A DNA stretch of 64,000 nt from Actinomortierella ambigua (taxonomy: Eukaryota > Mortierellomycota > Mortierellomycetes > Mortierellales > Mortierellaceae): contig JAAAJB010000087.1 in NCBI GenBank assembly GCA_016098155.1, forward strand, positions 1 to 64,000, in the 5' to 3' direction. Shown one piece after another: positions 35,217-47,415 of this stretch. How positions within the stretch are numbered: position 1 is the first letter of the stretch; every line of letters begins with the position of its first letter. Both the position numbers and the translations under genes were made by a program. The notes beneath the pieces are model-generated. The model saw only the letters and a list, made by a program, of their open reading frames with translations. It was not told where the DNA came from and searched no databases.

Positions 35217-38200
35217 ATGCCGCCGGTTTGGCAAGCACACGCTGGTGGAACCAGCCTCTGCGACCTTTGCTCGCCGCTTGCACCTGCTGCTGATATTACC
35301 GTCAGCAGAGTCCGGAAGGCTGCCAGCGAGGCTCCAGTTGCTCGGCCCTCCAAGCGTGGCCGGGGGTCTCAGAAACAGCCATTCATTCTGGACGACGATG
35401 ACATGGGAGACCAGGACCAAGTCTCATTGCCGCTCCCTCTCAGTCCTAGCCGGTTCGCAGAACCCCAGCCTGCAGAATGGATCCTATTCAAACAATGGCG
35501 CGAGCAAGTCAGCATTTCGTCTGGCATCTCTTCCCATTGCAGCCATTACAAATCCCATGCCTCCATTCCCTTGGCGGTGGTGACTGCTCCTGGATCCCCC
35601 ATACTCAGCATGGTGTCCTCGGACGGTACTATTGTTGCCACAAGATTAGACGACAAGGAAGATGTGGTATGGCAATCTCTCCACGCATATAAAACGCATC
35701 GGCGCATGGGTACGCTATTCACGACCCTGGCGCAACTTGTAGACGAGGACGGTCTTTGCCGTGTACAGGCTTGCATCAAGCTCCCCTCCGAGACCACCAT
35801 GACGAGCCCATATCAGCCCGCTGTCGCGTTGTTTCGAGTGTTTCTTAGGCGTTCGGCCTTGACTGCAGCCAGCTCGATCGACTCGCATACGTACTACTAC
35901 TCCGCAGCCGTAAATCACCATCTACAGGATCTGATTCACTTCCTTTACCCTTCGCAGCACGAAAGCCAATTGACAAACGACGCCATCCGAGACTTGTACA
36001 CTCATGTGCGCGCTCCGCCTGTTACTGCTCAGACTCCTACCCCACCCGTACAACCAAAGAATCTCTTGCCGAACCTCCTGCCTTTTCAACGCCGATCAGT
36101 GGCCTGGATGTTATCGCGTGAGGGCGTCACGGTCGATAGCCAGGCAAACACTTTGTCCATCAAGCCTGCACCACCAACGGAGCACAATGACACCATTCCT
36201 ATTGACTGGGAGATTGTACGATATGGCGACAATGAGGAAGGGTCAACTCCAGAGTTCCTAGTCCATCGGCTATTAGGACGTGTCTGCTTATATATTCCGG
36301 ATGATGTGCAGGGTACTACGCCGTCGATGTTGCAAAGACGCGAACGTTCGGGAGGCATTCTTGCAGAGGAGATGGGTCTTGGCAAGACAGTCGAGACCAT
36401 GGCACTTATTCTGCTACATCAACGACCGCTGCTCACAGAGACGACCAAGCAGGAAGAAAATGATGGAGAAGAGATGTCTATCGATACGGATACGGCCATG
36501 AAGGAGGAACAGGAGGAAAGCGACCTAGCCAAGAGCCTCTCGTCCTCTCATCTGGATGATACTGCGGACAACAGCGTGGGACCTTCAGAGTCGAAGGCAA
36601 TGATCGACTCTGCTATAGTTGACCGTACGACCGAAGGCACCAATACGACAAATGTAGCACCATTACTCCAGAGCAGAGCAACACTCATCATCACACCACC
36701 CTCGATCCTTTATCAGTGGCAATCTGAATTGGCCAGCCATGCACCGTCGCTGAGCGTCTATGTCTACGAAAGCCACGAAGGCGTTACAGCCGAGGAGTTG
36801 GCGAACCACGATGTGGTGCTGGCGACTTATAATGCTCTTGGTCAGGATATTTATGTGGCTCGCTACCAGGAGCGGGAGTACCGCCACAAACGTCAATATG
36901 TCCCACGAAAGTCACTGTTTGTTCAGATCCATTGGTGGCGGATATGTCTTGACGAGGTAACTTTCAAAAATGACATCTTTTGGTGTTGTGTGATTGGAAT
37001 GACACTCAAGAAAAAAAATCAAACAAGCACGCACGCATCATTATGTTTACTTACTATAATATTATTTATTTGTTTTCATTGGAAATCTAATAGGCACAAC
37101 TGGTGGAAATCAGCACTTCCAAGGCAGCAGAGATGGCCAATATCTTGGTCCGGACACATTCGTGGGCCATCTCTGGCACGCCGGTCAAAAAACAAAGCGA
37201 GGATCTGCATGGGCTGCTACTGTTCCTTGGAGTCGAGCCCTATGCGAGTAACAAGAAGCTCTGGCGGCTGGTGATCCAACCCAGCTTCCGTGGACTGTTC
37301 TTACGCTGTTTTCAGCGGATCATGCGTCGTCATGCCAAGAAGGACGTTGAGCAGGAGCTCCAGATCCCACCCCAGCGGAGCTTGGCCCATCGGATCGAGT
37401 TTACAGCGATTGAACAAGCAAACTATCACGAGCTTTGGGACCAGTTTCTACGCGAAGTCCGCTGGCAGACTGTCGAAGACGGGACGGCAGACACTGAGGT
37501 TTTGCGCGTTTGGTTGCTGCGTCTTCGTCAAACCTGGTAATGATGGAGTGTTTGTCTTTTGTTTTCTGTGCCATTGTGATAAAGAAGCGTGGTGAGAGGG
37601 AAGGTTAGCAGTGATCAATCCTCTCACACGCCTTCCCTTGAACCCTCTATCTTTGCATATTTCTAATTTACTCTTTATTTTGATTTGTAGTTGTCATCCT
37701 CAGATTGGAGCCAAGAATGCACAAGTCCTTGGTGGCACTGGCGAGCTACGGACGATCACACAGGTACTGGACACGATGCTCTACCAGGCCATGTCCAACC
37801 TGAACGCTCAGGAACGAACATTGGTGACGATGAGGATGAATCGGGCTATTCTGCATGCGCGGATCAACAAGTCGTTGGAGGTCGTACCGGCCTTTGAGAG
37901 CGTGCATGGCGAGATTCAGCAGCAGATTGAAAAGTGGTCCAAGATGGTCATTGAGCAACGGAATCGGATACGGGTCGCCCAACGCGCCACACGAACGCTC
38001 GCCCAGCAGACGGGCGACACCCCCCGCATCGATAACAGTTCAGGACCGGAAGGCGAGGAAGAGGATGCGGACGATGAGGGGGACCATTTGCTCGATGAAG
38101 ACGATGCCGACGGAGGCACAGGGAATTTGGCCCGCTCTGGGAAATCAATGACCACTCCCGAGGGTCAACTGGGGATGAAGCGGGCGAATCTTCGGCATTG

Positions 38201-40769
38201 GATGGAGCAAGAGCATCGCGTGTTGTTCTTTGTGGCCGGCGTGTACCATGACCTCAAGATGGTGGACGAAGAGACCCTGCATTATGAGATGGCCGAAAAA
38301 GTGCGTCTAAGTCTGCTGAGCAATGCAGAGCGCCAGTTCTTACGCCGGAAGGCGAAGGTGGAGGTGGAGGTTGGAAAGATGGTGGATATGAGCCACGAAT
38401 TTGAGATTCCGGAGAGCGAGGTGGGTCATGGCATCGTGCTCCAGTCGGTGGTCGAGCGCCTAGAGGCATTGACGAGCCTCTTGAACGAACAGCTGCAGAT
38501 GATGCAGGCGTGGAGAGAAGACCTGGTGAAACGGCTGCTGCAGCCACTCATGCAGGATGGTGAGGAGGGAGAGCAGTATCAGTACTCGATTGAACTCCAG
38601 CATACACTTGAGGCGTATCTGCACTATTACGGGCGCATGCTTCTCCTTCGCAAAGATCTTCTTGGCGGCACGTCGGACGCCATTTCCACGCATAAAAACC
38701 TACTAAAGTCCAAGCGTGAGCAGGCCATCATGGTGGCGCGTCGTGAGAAGCGTGCGGCTGCTGCCAACATCAAGATTGGAGTGCCACAGCAGGTTCGGCA
38801 GCAAGACAAAGTGAGCGGCGACAAGGGTGGCGAGAGCTCTATGGCAGCAGCAGGACCGGTCGAGAAGCCAGTGGACAAGGTCGAAGAGCTGGACAAGCAG
38901 TTGGAAGCCGACCTGGACTCGATCATCCGTCCAGAGTTGGAGCAGAGTCTCCGGGCGTTTCGCAACGAGATCCGGAGTCTACCGACGCGGCGCGACATGC
39001 CAGAGATTGAGAAGAAGATGTGTGAGCTCGAAGCACAGCGGCTGTCGAAGCACGTGGAGGAACAGCTGGAGCTTTGTCAGGTGCTGGAATTGGAGACGGT
39101 GCAGTTCCGTGTGCTGACAGCGGATCGGACGCGGTACTACCGGCAACTGCAGCAAATCTCGGATACGGTCCGAGATGTGCAATCCATGGATCCCCAGACG
39201 GATATTCAGGAGAGCTTGGAGGAAGAACGAGAAGTCTCGGCAACGATCTCACAAATGGCCTCCAAGTTGCGATACCTGGAGCATCTGGCCGAGACCACGT
39301 CCAGGAGGTCGATTGGTGGCGGTGGTGCTGGCATTGGAAGCTTTGCAGTAGGCGTTGGCACTGGGGCGAGTGTTGGCCAAGCTAATGGCAGCACGCGTGC
39401 ATTGGCCCAGCAACAGGGCGTAGATGGCCAGGGTCAGGAAGCTAGCAAGGGCAAGCTGGCCGAGGACGATACATGGTGTCTTGTGTGCCGAGGCGGCAGT
39501 GAGTTTGGCACCTTGACAGCATGTGGCCACGTCTTTTGCGAGGAATGCATCATGTCATGGATTGCAGTGAGGTCTGTTTGCCCGACATGTATGGCACCGA
39601 TTGCCAAACGTCATCTGACGCGTGTGTACATGGGCGCACCAAAGGCGGCGATGACCAAGGGGGCTCAAGGGGATGCTGGCGAAGGTAGCAGCAGTAACAG
39701 CCGCAGTAACGGCAGCAACAGTACGGGCGACGAGGCCTTGACCTTGGCGACGCAGCTCTACGGCAATATCCAACAAGTCCCCGAGGCGATCAAGGCGATG
39801 CCTGTGAACACCGGATACGGAAGCAAGGTGGACAGCATCAGTCGGCACATTGCCTTCTTGATCAAGGAGAATCCGTCGGTGAAGTGTATTGTCTTTTCTC
39901 AATGGCAGACAGTTCTGGACCTTCTAGGCGCGAGTCTGGACATGAACAAGATTGGCTATGTCAAGTTGGCGGGAGGGCGAAGCCGGAAGGGCTGGCGGGG
40001 CAAGGCCGTTCTTCAGTTCAAGGAAGATCCCGAGACACATGTCTTTATGCTGCACGCCAAGTCACAGTCGGCAGGGCTCACGCTCTTGGCGGCCACGCAT
40101 GTCTTCATCTGCGAGCCCCTGGTGAACCCGGTCCTGCAAGCCCAGGCCATCAATCGCGTCCACCGAATCGGACAGACAAAGGAGACGTATGTTCATTACT
40201 ACCTCGTCCAGGACACGATTGAGATGCCGGTGTATGACCTGTTTGAGCAGAAGATGGCCGCACGGGCTGGTGCTTCCAACCACCATGACCACGACCAACA
40301 ACCTCACGACCACATCCGTCCACAGTCCTCCGACAATAGACCCTTGGAGTCGTCGGAGACTTCTCCGGCGATGATTCTTGATCGCGATACGAGTGATCCG
40401 ACCGAACGAGTCATGAAGACCAATGGCGACGACAAGGGCAAGGGCAAGGGAAATGGAAAGGGCAAGGCGCGAGCGATGCCTATCGAGTTGGAAGACAAAG
40501 ATAGTGACAGCAGTCGCATCTCAAACGGCAACACGCTTTCGACGCAAGTCTCGACCCCAGCTGCGGGCCCGTCCGAGAGGGACGAAAGTGACCAACAGGC
40601 GCTGCAGTCGTCCTCGGCAGAACCCAGCTTGACCGCCAATGCCGCCAAAGAAGCCCAGGACCGATCGGGCGAGCTCGTGCCTGATGAGGATGTGTTTTAT
40701 TGCTTCCGTGCCGCCAAGGAGGCTGCTGATCTCGCGCAGCGTGTTCAAACTATGGGCATGCAGGTCTGA
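35217..40769 (+). CDS. SHPRH/Irc20-type SNF2 helicase with RING finger (E3 ubiquitin ligase)
   Basis: Putative DNA-dependent ATPase and ubiquitin ligase of the SHPRH/Irc20 group, which in animals polyubiquitinates PCNA during replication stress. Exons 35217-36956, 37094-37536 and 37691-40769; introns 137 and 154 nt; product 1,753 aa. Helicase motif I (EEMGLGKTVE) is near residue 387, and motif II reads DEAQ at 579-582, split by intron 1 and identical to the DEAQ of human SHPRH. ISGTP (motif III) follows, and QTCCHPQIG is joined across intron 2. A long coiled-coil and acidic region separates this from a C3HC4 RING at about 1324-1365 (CLVCRGG...CGHVFCEECI...CPTC). The helicase C domain follows with FSQWQ near 1462 and HRIGQ near 1551. 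I see no PHD or H15 domain of the human protein. The frame is open upstream to 35058; ATG 35217 is preferred because the sequence before it is CT-rich leader. Confidence 0.9.
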
Positions 40770-40887
40770 GATAGAGAGAAAAGAATTGCTACTTTGACAT
40801 AGGAGGGTGTTGTTCGGCAGCAAGCATCTTTGCACGAACGGAAGCCATTGTTGATTATTTTTTTTTTATAAGACAACTTTCAAAATT

Positions 40888-43805
40888 CTACATGTATCGC
40901 TTGCGGGCAAGGTTCTTGCGTGTTGTCTTGGGTTCGGCGCCCATGATCCTGGGCGACGATGGCTGAGACGAAGAGTAATCGTCTGGGAACGATTGGCTCC
41001 TCTGCATAGGAACGCCACCAGTGCTGTTGTTATTATTATTACCATTACCACCACCACCACTTCCAGGCTGGCTGTTGAGAACACCCTGGCTCGTGGCTCC
41101 GCTGCCCGAGCCCGACTTTTCGTAGAGCAGGTAAGGAATCTTGCGCCATGGCACGCCTGCGACGCCACGCCCAAGACTGCCCTCGTCGTTGTGGTCCAAG
41201 CTCAGGTGGACGGGCAGCTGTGTGGTGCCCTTGACAATGCCGTTGCATCGGGCTAGCGTCGACGGAGCGATCGGCGTGAGGATATGCAGACTATGTGTCG
41301 CTGGCTGGATGCTGCGGATGATGGCCAGGCCATGGCAGGTTGTGAGTGCCGGTGGTGGGGGTGGGTACTGGCCCAGAGGGAAGTAATTGGGTGGTGTGAT
41401 CGCAGCAGCAGCTGGAGGTGCCTGGTCTCCTGTTGCTGCCCCCTCAGCCTCAACCTCAGCCTCAGCCTCTGGTTCGGGCATCTGCTTCTCTTGATCGTCC
41501 TTGCCATCCTGCTTTCTGAGGTTGTCCTGGTTCTTGTCGCCCGTCTCCTCCTCTTCTTCATCGTCATCCAAGCGCCCCTTGTCACCGAGTAGAGCTACAA
41601 CACTGGCATTGAGCGCATGCAAGATCTGGCTTGGTGGAACCTGATCAAACAAGACCCAGACGCCCTTGGCCTGTCGCCAATCCCAGCACCAGGGCCTTCG
41701 CACGATCAGGGCCTGAGTGAAATCCCATTGGTTTTGATCCTCCTCCTCCTGCGTGTAGTTGATAACGGTGGACGGCAATGATGTTTGCTGCTGTTGATGC
41801 TGCTGCTTGGCGTAAAAGTAGGACACCAGGGCGAGCGTACGATGGTCCGCTGGGTGGAACTTTGAAAAGGGCGACAGGTTATTGTTGTCATTGCCCAGAA
41901 CGACAGCACTGACATAGTGGAAGATGGGAGGGTGGATCTGGTCGGCCTGGGCCTTGAGAAAGTCGAAAAACGGGGCAGGCAGGTTGGATTCTGGGTTGGA
42001 CGCCGAGTGGAACCCAAAGAGATGGGAGGCTCGGACACAGTTGAGCAGCTGCAGAAGAAGATCCAAGCCCATCCCTTTAATCCAACCTTGGGTGTTGACG
42101 ATCAACGGGATATGGTCGTCGTCGCCACTCTCCGTGTCACTATGATAGTCGTCGTCTTCGTCCCAGTGCCGGGTATGCGAGACTTCATCAAAGTAGGTCC
42201 GAACGAGCTCCTGGATGCACGCCATGTAATAGTCGGGGTCGTCCCGCGGCGTGCTGTGACCGACATAGAAGGCCCGGCGCGGCGCTCGGAAATGGGTAAA
42301 AGGCGGGCCCAAGGCCGGTCGCTCGAGGACATGCAGGGCCACCATGCCGACCGGCGAGAATTCCGACTGGCCGATATCACACTCCAGAAACGCCACACGA
42401 CGGTATCGGTTCAACATCCGGTTCAGCAACACGCGTGAAAAGGTAGACTTGCCCAGCTTCTTGCCGCCACAGACTACGGCGACTGGAGGACGCTGGATGG
42501 TGGCGTCGCCATGCTCGGTCCAAGTCGAGTCGATGAGGGCCTGGATCGCATTCTGCCAAGTGTCCGGTATCCTCAGCGCAGCAATGCCCGCGGTGGGCTC
42601 GAGAATTGGGTGGAATCCGTCGAGCGCATGGGCAAACTTTTGCTGTGCCTGCTGGTCCTCCGTCATGTCGCGTGTGTTGAGCAGGTTCAGCGGTCGCTGT
42701 TTGCCTCGGCTGAGTATGCCCTTAAACAAGGGCACGACCTTCTCGATGCCAAAAATACCCGTGTGGACAGCGGATTGAATGGCGAGCACTGTGTCAAAAT
42801 CCTGCAGGTTCAGCTGCGATAACAGCGGCTCCACGAGTGTTTGCAGTGAGTTGGAGGGAATGGCCATTGTGGCAGCTGCCATAGGAGAGGAGGCTGTCTC
42901 GTTCTTACCGAGATACAGCAGCTTCTTCTTTTCCGCCTGCGACAGTCGAATCGAATCAATGGTGGTCAAAGCATGTGTCCGCGGGGAAAAGACTGGGTAT
43001 GACTGCAAGGACGACAGGTTGACCTGCAGGGGCTGATCTCCTCCTCCTGACCGCTTCCGATGGTTTCCTTTGGATCCTTTGCCGCTAAGAACATGCCCAA
43101 GCATCACAGCGTCGCCCAAAATTGGTGTTACATAAGCAGCGCCTTGGAAGACAATGGACTATCGATAGACAATGGTGAGCAAGAGTATGCGTCAGAATCT
43201 ACTAAAGAAAAGCATCACTGACAAGACAAGGGTGCAACCAATCAAAAAGTTTCCAATGGCTTCTCACAAACTTACCTCGCCAGCCTTCATACCCACGACG
43301 ACTACCTCCGGTCGATTCGAGCTTGGGTAGGCAATGTTGAATCGCGAAGGCTGCCAAGTGGAGATTGACTGTGGATCCAGATACAGCCTATTGTGTTCCG
43401 AGAGTGGTGTTGGAACAAGAAGGGGAGTCAGTTAACGCCTGGTAGACTGAAAAAAAATCACCTTCTCCCTCTACTTTCATTGTCCTCTTACTTTCGATCG
43501 CGTCTCTCTTGGCGCGACGACGAAACGTTCCTGGACGACGATCGGCTACGAGGGCGACCAGTATTGTTGTCATCATCATCACTGTTGTCGTTCTCTCCAG
43601 AGCTATCGCTGCTGTTGGCCCCGTCTTCCTCGTCGTCATCACCAGCGCCCACTTCATCTCCACTCTCCAAAGATGCCTTTTCGCCCTCGTCGTCATCATC
43701 GTTTGTTTCCTGTGGCTCTGGTGTGGAAGCTGCCGAGGTAGCAGCAGCAGCAGCAGCTTGAGCGGCAAGCATCATAGCGTGCCTTCGCGCTGCAATCGCG
43801 CTCAT
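40888..43805 (-). CDS. GRC3: Polynucleotide 5'-hydroxyl kinase Grc3/NOL9
   Basis: Nucleolar RNA kinase that works with Las1 to process ITS2 of pre-rRNA. Exons on the minus strand: 43492-43805, 43276-43387 and 40888-43158; introns 104 and 117 nt; product 898 aa from the ATG at 43805. Exon 2 (LYLDPQS...EVVVVGMKAGE) joined to SIVFQGAAYVTPILG is the conserved N-terminal beta domain. Walker A (CGGKKLGKST) lies near residue 370; ECDIGQSEFSP and VNTQGWIKGMG follow, all typical of the Clp1/Grc3 kinase domain. The start is uncertain: the frame runs upstream to a good acceptor (ACAG at about 43911) behind an A14 tract, so either a 5'-UTR intron or another coding exon is possible. N-terminal Ala, Asp/Glu and Ser/Arg-rich stretches are disordered. 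Confidence 0.88.
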
Positions 43806-44249
43806 GGGAGCCACAGGCGTTGCAGGTGTTGAGGTCGCTACCGGGCTCGGTGCTGTGGTGGTGGCAGTGACCTTTGTCACCGCTACTGTGACCGTAGCCG
43901 ATTTGGCTGTTAAAAGTGTGCGGCCAAAAAAAAAAAAAAATAGTGGCGGAGGTGAGCTGCAAGTCTCTTGAAGGCATTGGTCCTTGGATGCAACCTTCAT
44001 TAATTGATTCCTGCCATGCGTATAAAGGTGGGTCCATGAGCATCCATCGTACCATTGCTCGTCTTTTTCTTCTTTGCAGGTCGATCCATTCAATGCAGCG
44101 TGAAAAGCAAGCAGAAAAGAGAGGGGAAGGGGGAGGGCCGTGTTTATTCGGTGTCCAAAAAAGCAGTCTATTCCAGTGAGTCCAAATTTTGATTGACATG
44201 AGAACAATGGGACATGTATTTTCACAGCGAGTGTTGAGGCCCCAAGTCG

Positions 44250-45260
44250 CTAACTGAACAAAGTGGCAGCCTGCACGCGGTATCTGATCCAGTCAGGCAA
44301 CTCGGCAAGGGCCCCGAGCTGAATATCTACAGCTGGGACCGGAGACTGTGGCCCTTCGTCCGCGGAGGCGTCTGTTTTGGCGTCGTCGCGAGAGGGGTTG
44401 CGGCGGCGGACGAACACCTTGACAGGCTGTTTGAGAGGTTTGGTGCGGATGAGGACAGTCGTGCAGCCGAGCACCTTGGCGGCCGCCAGCATCTCCTCCT
44501 TGTCATCGACCACGATCGACCGCCGAGGATCCTCGCCACAGTCGTCAAAGATCTTTTCATAAAACGCTGTCGAGTTTTTCAGCTCGTCGATAATGTCTGG
44601 ACCGTAGAACTTTGTAAAGACTGGCTCGCCTCCACCGGTTTCCCCTCCCTCGCCATCGGCCTCTGATGACAAAGTGGGCCGCAAGGTCAGCAAGTCGAGT
44701 GTTTTGAATGTGCTGTACAAGTCGGTCGATAGCTCGCTCGAGGAGGTGTACAGTTTGCATCCAAGCTTGGTCCTCATCTCGAGGATGGCATCGCAAGCGC
44801 CAGGAATGTCGGCCTTTATGTGGGCAACGCAGTAACCGTGGATCGACTTGGCCAGCGCCAGCTGTTCTTCCTCCGTGGGGGGCAATTGAACGGCTCTGGC
44901 CGGGGTTGAGGATGCAGGAAGGATAGTTTCCTTCAGCATTCTTTCCAGTGCGTTGATCCAGTAGACAAAGTACTTGCGTTCGAATTGGAGATAGCCTTTG
45001 GAGTCGCCGAGAAGCTTGTCCCAGATGTCGATCCTGCGCTCTTCTTCCCCCACCAACGCCAGTGCTTCAACCCACTCTGCACCAGTCACGCCTTCGGCCA
45101 AGCCAAGCGTCGGCATGTACTCCCGGAAGCACTGCACCCACTGTGGGCCGCGGACATAGTTATCGTTAACAACACCTCCAGAGTCGAGGAAGACTGGAAT
45201 GTAAGAGTTGGAGGGGGAGGATGATGCTGATGACATTGCCATTGACATTGACATTGACAT
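44250..45260 (-). CDS. HAD-like hydrolase
   Basis: 336 aa in one exon. Motif I reads FLDSGGVVND near residues 23-32, motif II is in KLYTSSSE near 190, and motif IV-like IVVDDKEEM near 264-272, giving a haloacid-dehalogenase fold. In classical HAD phosphatases motif I is DxD; here the second Asp is Gly (DSG), as in some dehalogenase-like or uncharacterised members, so the general acid of phosphatases is missing. Five in-frame ATG codons lie in a hexanucleotide repeat (ATGTCA) at 45230-45260; the first was taken as start. It follows GRC3 in tandem orientation, with the GRC3 start about 445 bp downstream of this stop. Substrate unknown. Confidence 0.75.
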   Translation of the reverse strand: MSMSMSMAMSSASSSPSNSYIPVFLDSGGVVNDNYVRGPQWVQCFREYMPTLGLAEGVTGAEWVEALALVGEEERRIDIWDKLLGDSKGYLQFERKYFVYWINALERMLKETILPASSTPARAVQLPPTEEEQLALAKSIHGYCVAHIKADIPGACDAILEMRTKLGCKLYTSSSELSTDLYSTFKTLDLLTLRPTLSSEADGEGGETGGGEPVFTKFYGPDIIDELKNSTAFYEKIFDDCGEDPRRSIVVDDKEEMLAAAKVLGCTTVLIRTKPLKQPVKVFVRRRNPSRDDAKTDASADEGPQSPVPAVDIQLGALAELPDWIRYRVQAATLFS

Positions 45261-45463
45261 TGAATAAAGAAAGAGTGGGATGCCCCCTTTCTCACCTTCT
45301 GATGAATGAACAACATATGCCCTGCCAGGGGAACGTGGCAGTCTTTTTTTTTATTTATTTCATTGTATAAAATCGTTCAACCCTTTGACTGCGGGTATCA
45401 AACCTTTTCTCCCTTTCGTGAACATGCTTGTCTGGGGAGTTTGCTGCGGCAAAACGTGGAGGG

Positions 45464-45700
45464 TCAATATGGGCAGACTCCACACTTCACCTTTTTGCCG
45501 CAAAAACCATTTGGGCAGTGACACTCCAGCTGACACCAAAGAGTCTGGCCGACGCACCAGCTCTTCACAGTTTGGCAGTCTAGCCCGCGTTTCAAATGGT
45601 CTGGTACATGGTCGGCCTCCAAAGGGAGACCTGTGGCCGAAGGAAGGACCGTAGTCATAACCAACATCGTGGTCATCAGGAGCACAATCTTGGAATACAT
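45464..45700 (-). CDS. Small secreted eight-cysteine peptide precursor, copy A
   Basis: 78 aa. Signal peptide about residues 1-24 (MYSKIVLLMTTMLVMTT...), a short propeptide ending HLKR, then a 40-residue mature peptide beginning GLDC. The KR dibasic site is a Kex2 cleavage site. The mature peptide has eight Cys with spacers 6, 6, 3, 1, 4, 5 and 2, identical to copy B at 46253-46513. Such prepro cysteine-stabilised peptides in fungi are usually antimicrobial, effector or signalling molecules; no named family is recognised. A TATATA element lies about 165 bp upstream (near 45862). ATG 45700 is chosen because the signal peptide starts there; the open frame extends 16 codons further without a sensible sequence. 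Confidence 0.78.
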   Translation of the reverse strand: MYSKIVLLMTTMLVMTTVLPSATGLPLEADHVPDHLKRGLDCQTVKSWCVGQTLWCQLECHCPNGFCGKKVKCGVCPY

Positions 45701-46252
45701 GTTCTGTTTAACACTACTATGATAGATGTGAAAAAAAAGAATCATCATAGAAAAAGAGGGACAGGTTTCCTTTCAGCATGTAGATGAAAAACACCTCATG
45801 GACAATCATCATAAAAAACATCTTTTGATAGGTGCGAGCTTCCATCTCGCAGCACCTTCCTGCTATATACCAATATGAAAAATAAATGAGTCAAGCTGGA
45901 TGTTGTCGAACAAACGAGGCCCAGCCTCCCTTCTTTTTAAAATGTTTCGTGGACAGAGTCAACCTCACCACAGCCGTTCATGATCTTCGGACAGCGCATG
46001 CACGCGAACCCTCAATACGTTCAGTATATTGGCAAATATCCATTCTGCTTTTTTTTCAGGTTTTAATAGATCAAAGCCCTTCTCCCACTAGCTATAAGGC
46101 TGAAGGATCATTGGCGATTACCGTCCGCCAAGGTCAAAGGTACTAACAAGGTCTCCCAGGGAGCAGGAACTTGCGGGCTGTTTGAATATGGGGAGGTGTA
46201 GAGAAAGAGGAGGGCTGTCTGCTTGGCAGAGGGAGGAGGGTCCTTAATTTAT
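45701..46252. other. Spacer between the two cysteine-peptide genes
   Basis: 552 bp holding the copy B terminator region and the copy A promoter. No third copy is recognisable on either strand. Confidence 0.5.
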
Positions 46253-46513
46253 CTAGTTGGTGGGTGGATCATCGAGGCAGACTCCGCAGGTTTCCTTGTG
46301 CATGCAACGCTTCCCTTTGCAATCGCACTCGTATAAACACCAGAGGTCAGGCCCAACACACCAAGACTTGATGACGGGACAATCTGGTCCGCGTTTCAAG
46401 AGATCTGGCGCCACGTCAGCGGCCTTTGCCTCAGATCGGGTGTCAATGGCCGAAGGAAGGGCTAGCACCGCTGCGAGCATCATGGTCAGGAGGAGCATAA
46501 TCTTGAAAATCAT
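46253..46513 (-). CDS. Small secreted eight-cysteine peptide precursor, copy B
   Basis: 86 aa, paralogue of the gene at 45464-45700 and on the same strand. Signal peptide about 1-20 (MIFKIMLLLTMMLAAVLA), propeptide ending DLLKR, mature peptide of 45 residues starting GPDC. Shared blocks are LKRG-DC, KSWCVG, LW-C, EC-C and CGVC; the eight Cys are spaced exactly as in copy A. The C-terminus is five residues longer (DDPPTN-like acidic end). Signal and mature parts are conserved while the propeptide and loops differ, consistent with tandem duplication followed by divergence. Function unknown. Confidence 0.8.
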   Translation of the reverse strand: MIFKIMLLLTMMLAAVLALPSAIDTRSEAKAADVAPDLLKRGPDCPVIKSWCVGPDLWCLYECDCKGKRCMHKETCGVCLDDPPTN

Positions 46514-47415
46514 TTTTTTTGTTATTCCTAATAGAGCACAAAGCCGTCAAAAAAGAAACACACGAGAACATTAGATATGCGCTCCAAGGACAGTTCTCGT
46601 GGATTAGGCATGTTTGGCGTATGTGCATGTGTGTGCACCTGTCGTATTGTAAGAATGTTTTGGGTTGGGATGGTCGATAAAGAGCATCACCTCCTTTGCT
46701 TTTATTGTCCATACTCTCCTCCCACAAGACGATGTGAGAAATGCATCTGCTACAGCCTTTGCTTCCTTCGAACCTCCAGCCTACTCTTCCAAAGTCTCCG
46801 CAGAGGTGTTTGAGTATATGTATCGTTCCTTTTCTTAGCAGAGCTGGCTGAAGGATCAAGTCTACTGCCATTTGCGCGCGCCATAGATACCTCGAGTACA
46901 CGATGCCTAGGCTATATTTTTTTTCGTTTCAGGCGCGTTTCTTCCATCCTTTGTGCCCTCATCCCCTCACTGCTCGGAATCCTTAAGCCACAGTAAGGAT
47001 GGTTTTAACTGTCCTGTGAAGATTGCGTAGTTTGCGTGACAGAAAAAATGGCTGTTATGATCCGCATTTCAACAATAAAGGTTTACACCCGCGCATGCTG
47101 CGCTACAGCTTCACTTACTTTCTCAACACAAATGTGGCGGCCTCATGTACTATTTCCCTGTTGTATATGCATAAGACCGGGCTGAAAAAGGGAATCTATG
47201 CCGCTGAGAAGTGCTGGCCTTGACTGCTCCTCTTGCATGACCTAGTGTCCGCAATGCGTGGGGATTGAAGGGAGTAAGGCTTTCTGCCAGGCGACCAGGG
47301 ATGGCTATTTCTACAAAAAAAATGCCGACAAGGTCCTTCAAATGCATCATGCCTCGGCGTCAAACCAAGAGCCGAGCCTATTTGCAGTTGTACTTTGGGG
47401 CTGTGCCGCTCTTTA
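46514..47415. other. Intergenic region, no gene seen
   Basis: Holds the promoter of peptide copy B and the 3' flank of the C2CD5-like gene. Open frames of 60-150 codons lack signals or domains. Confidence 0.5.
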
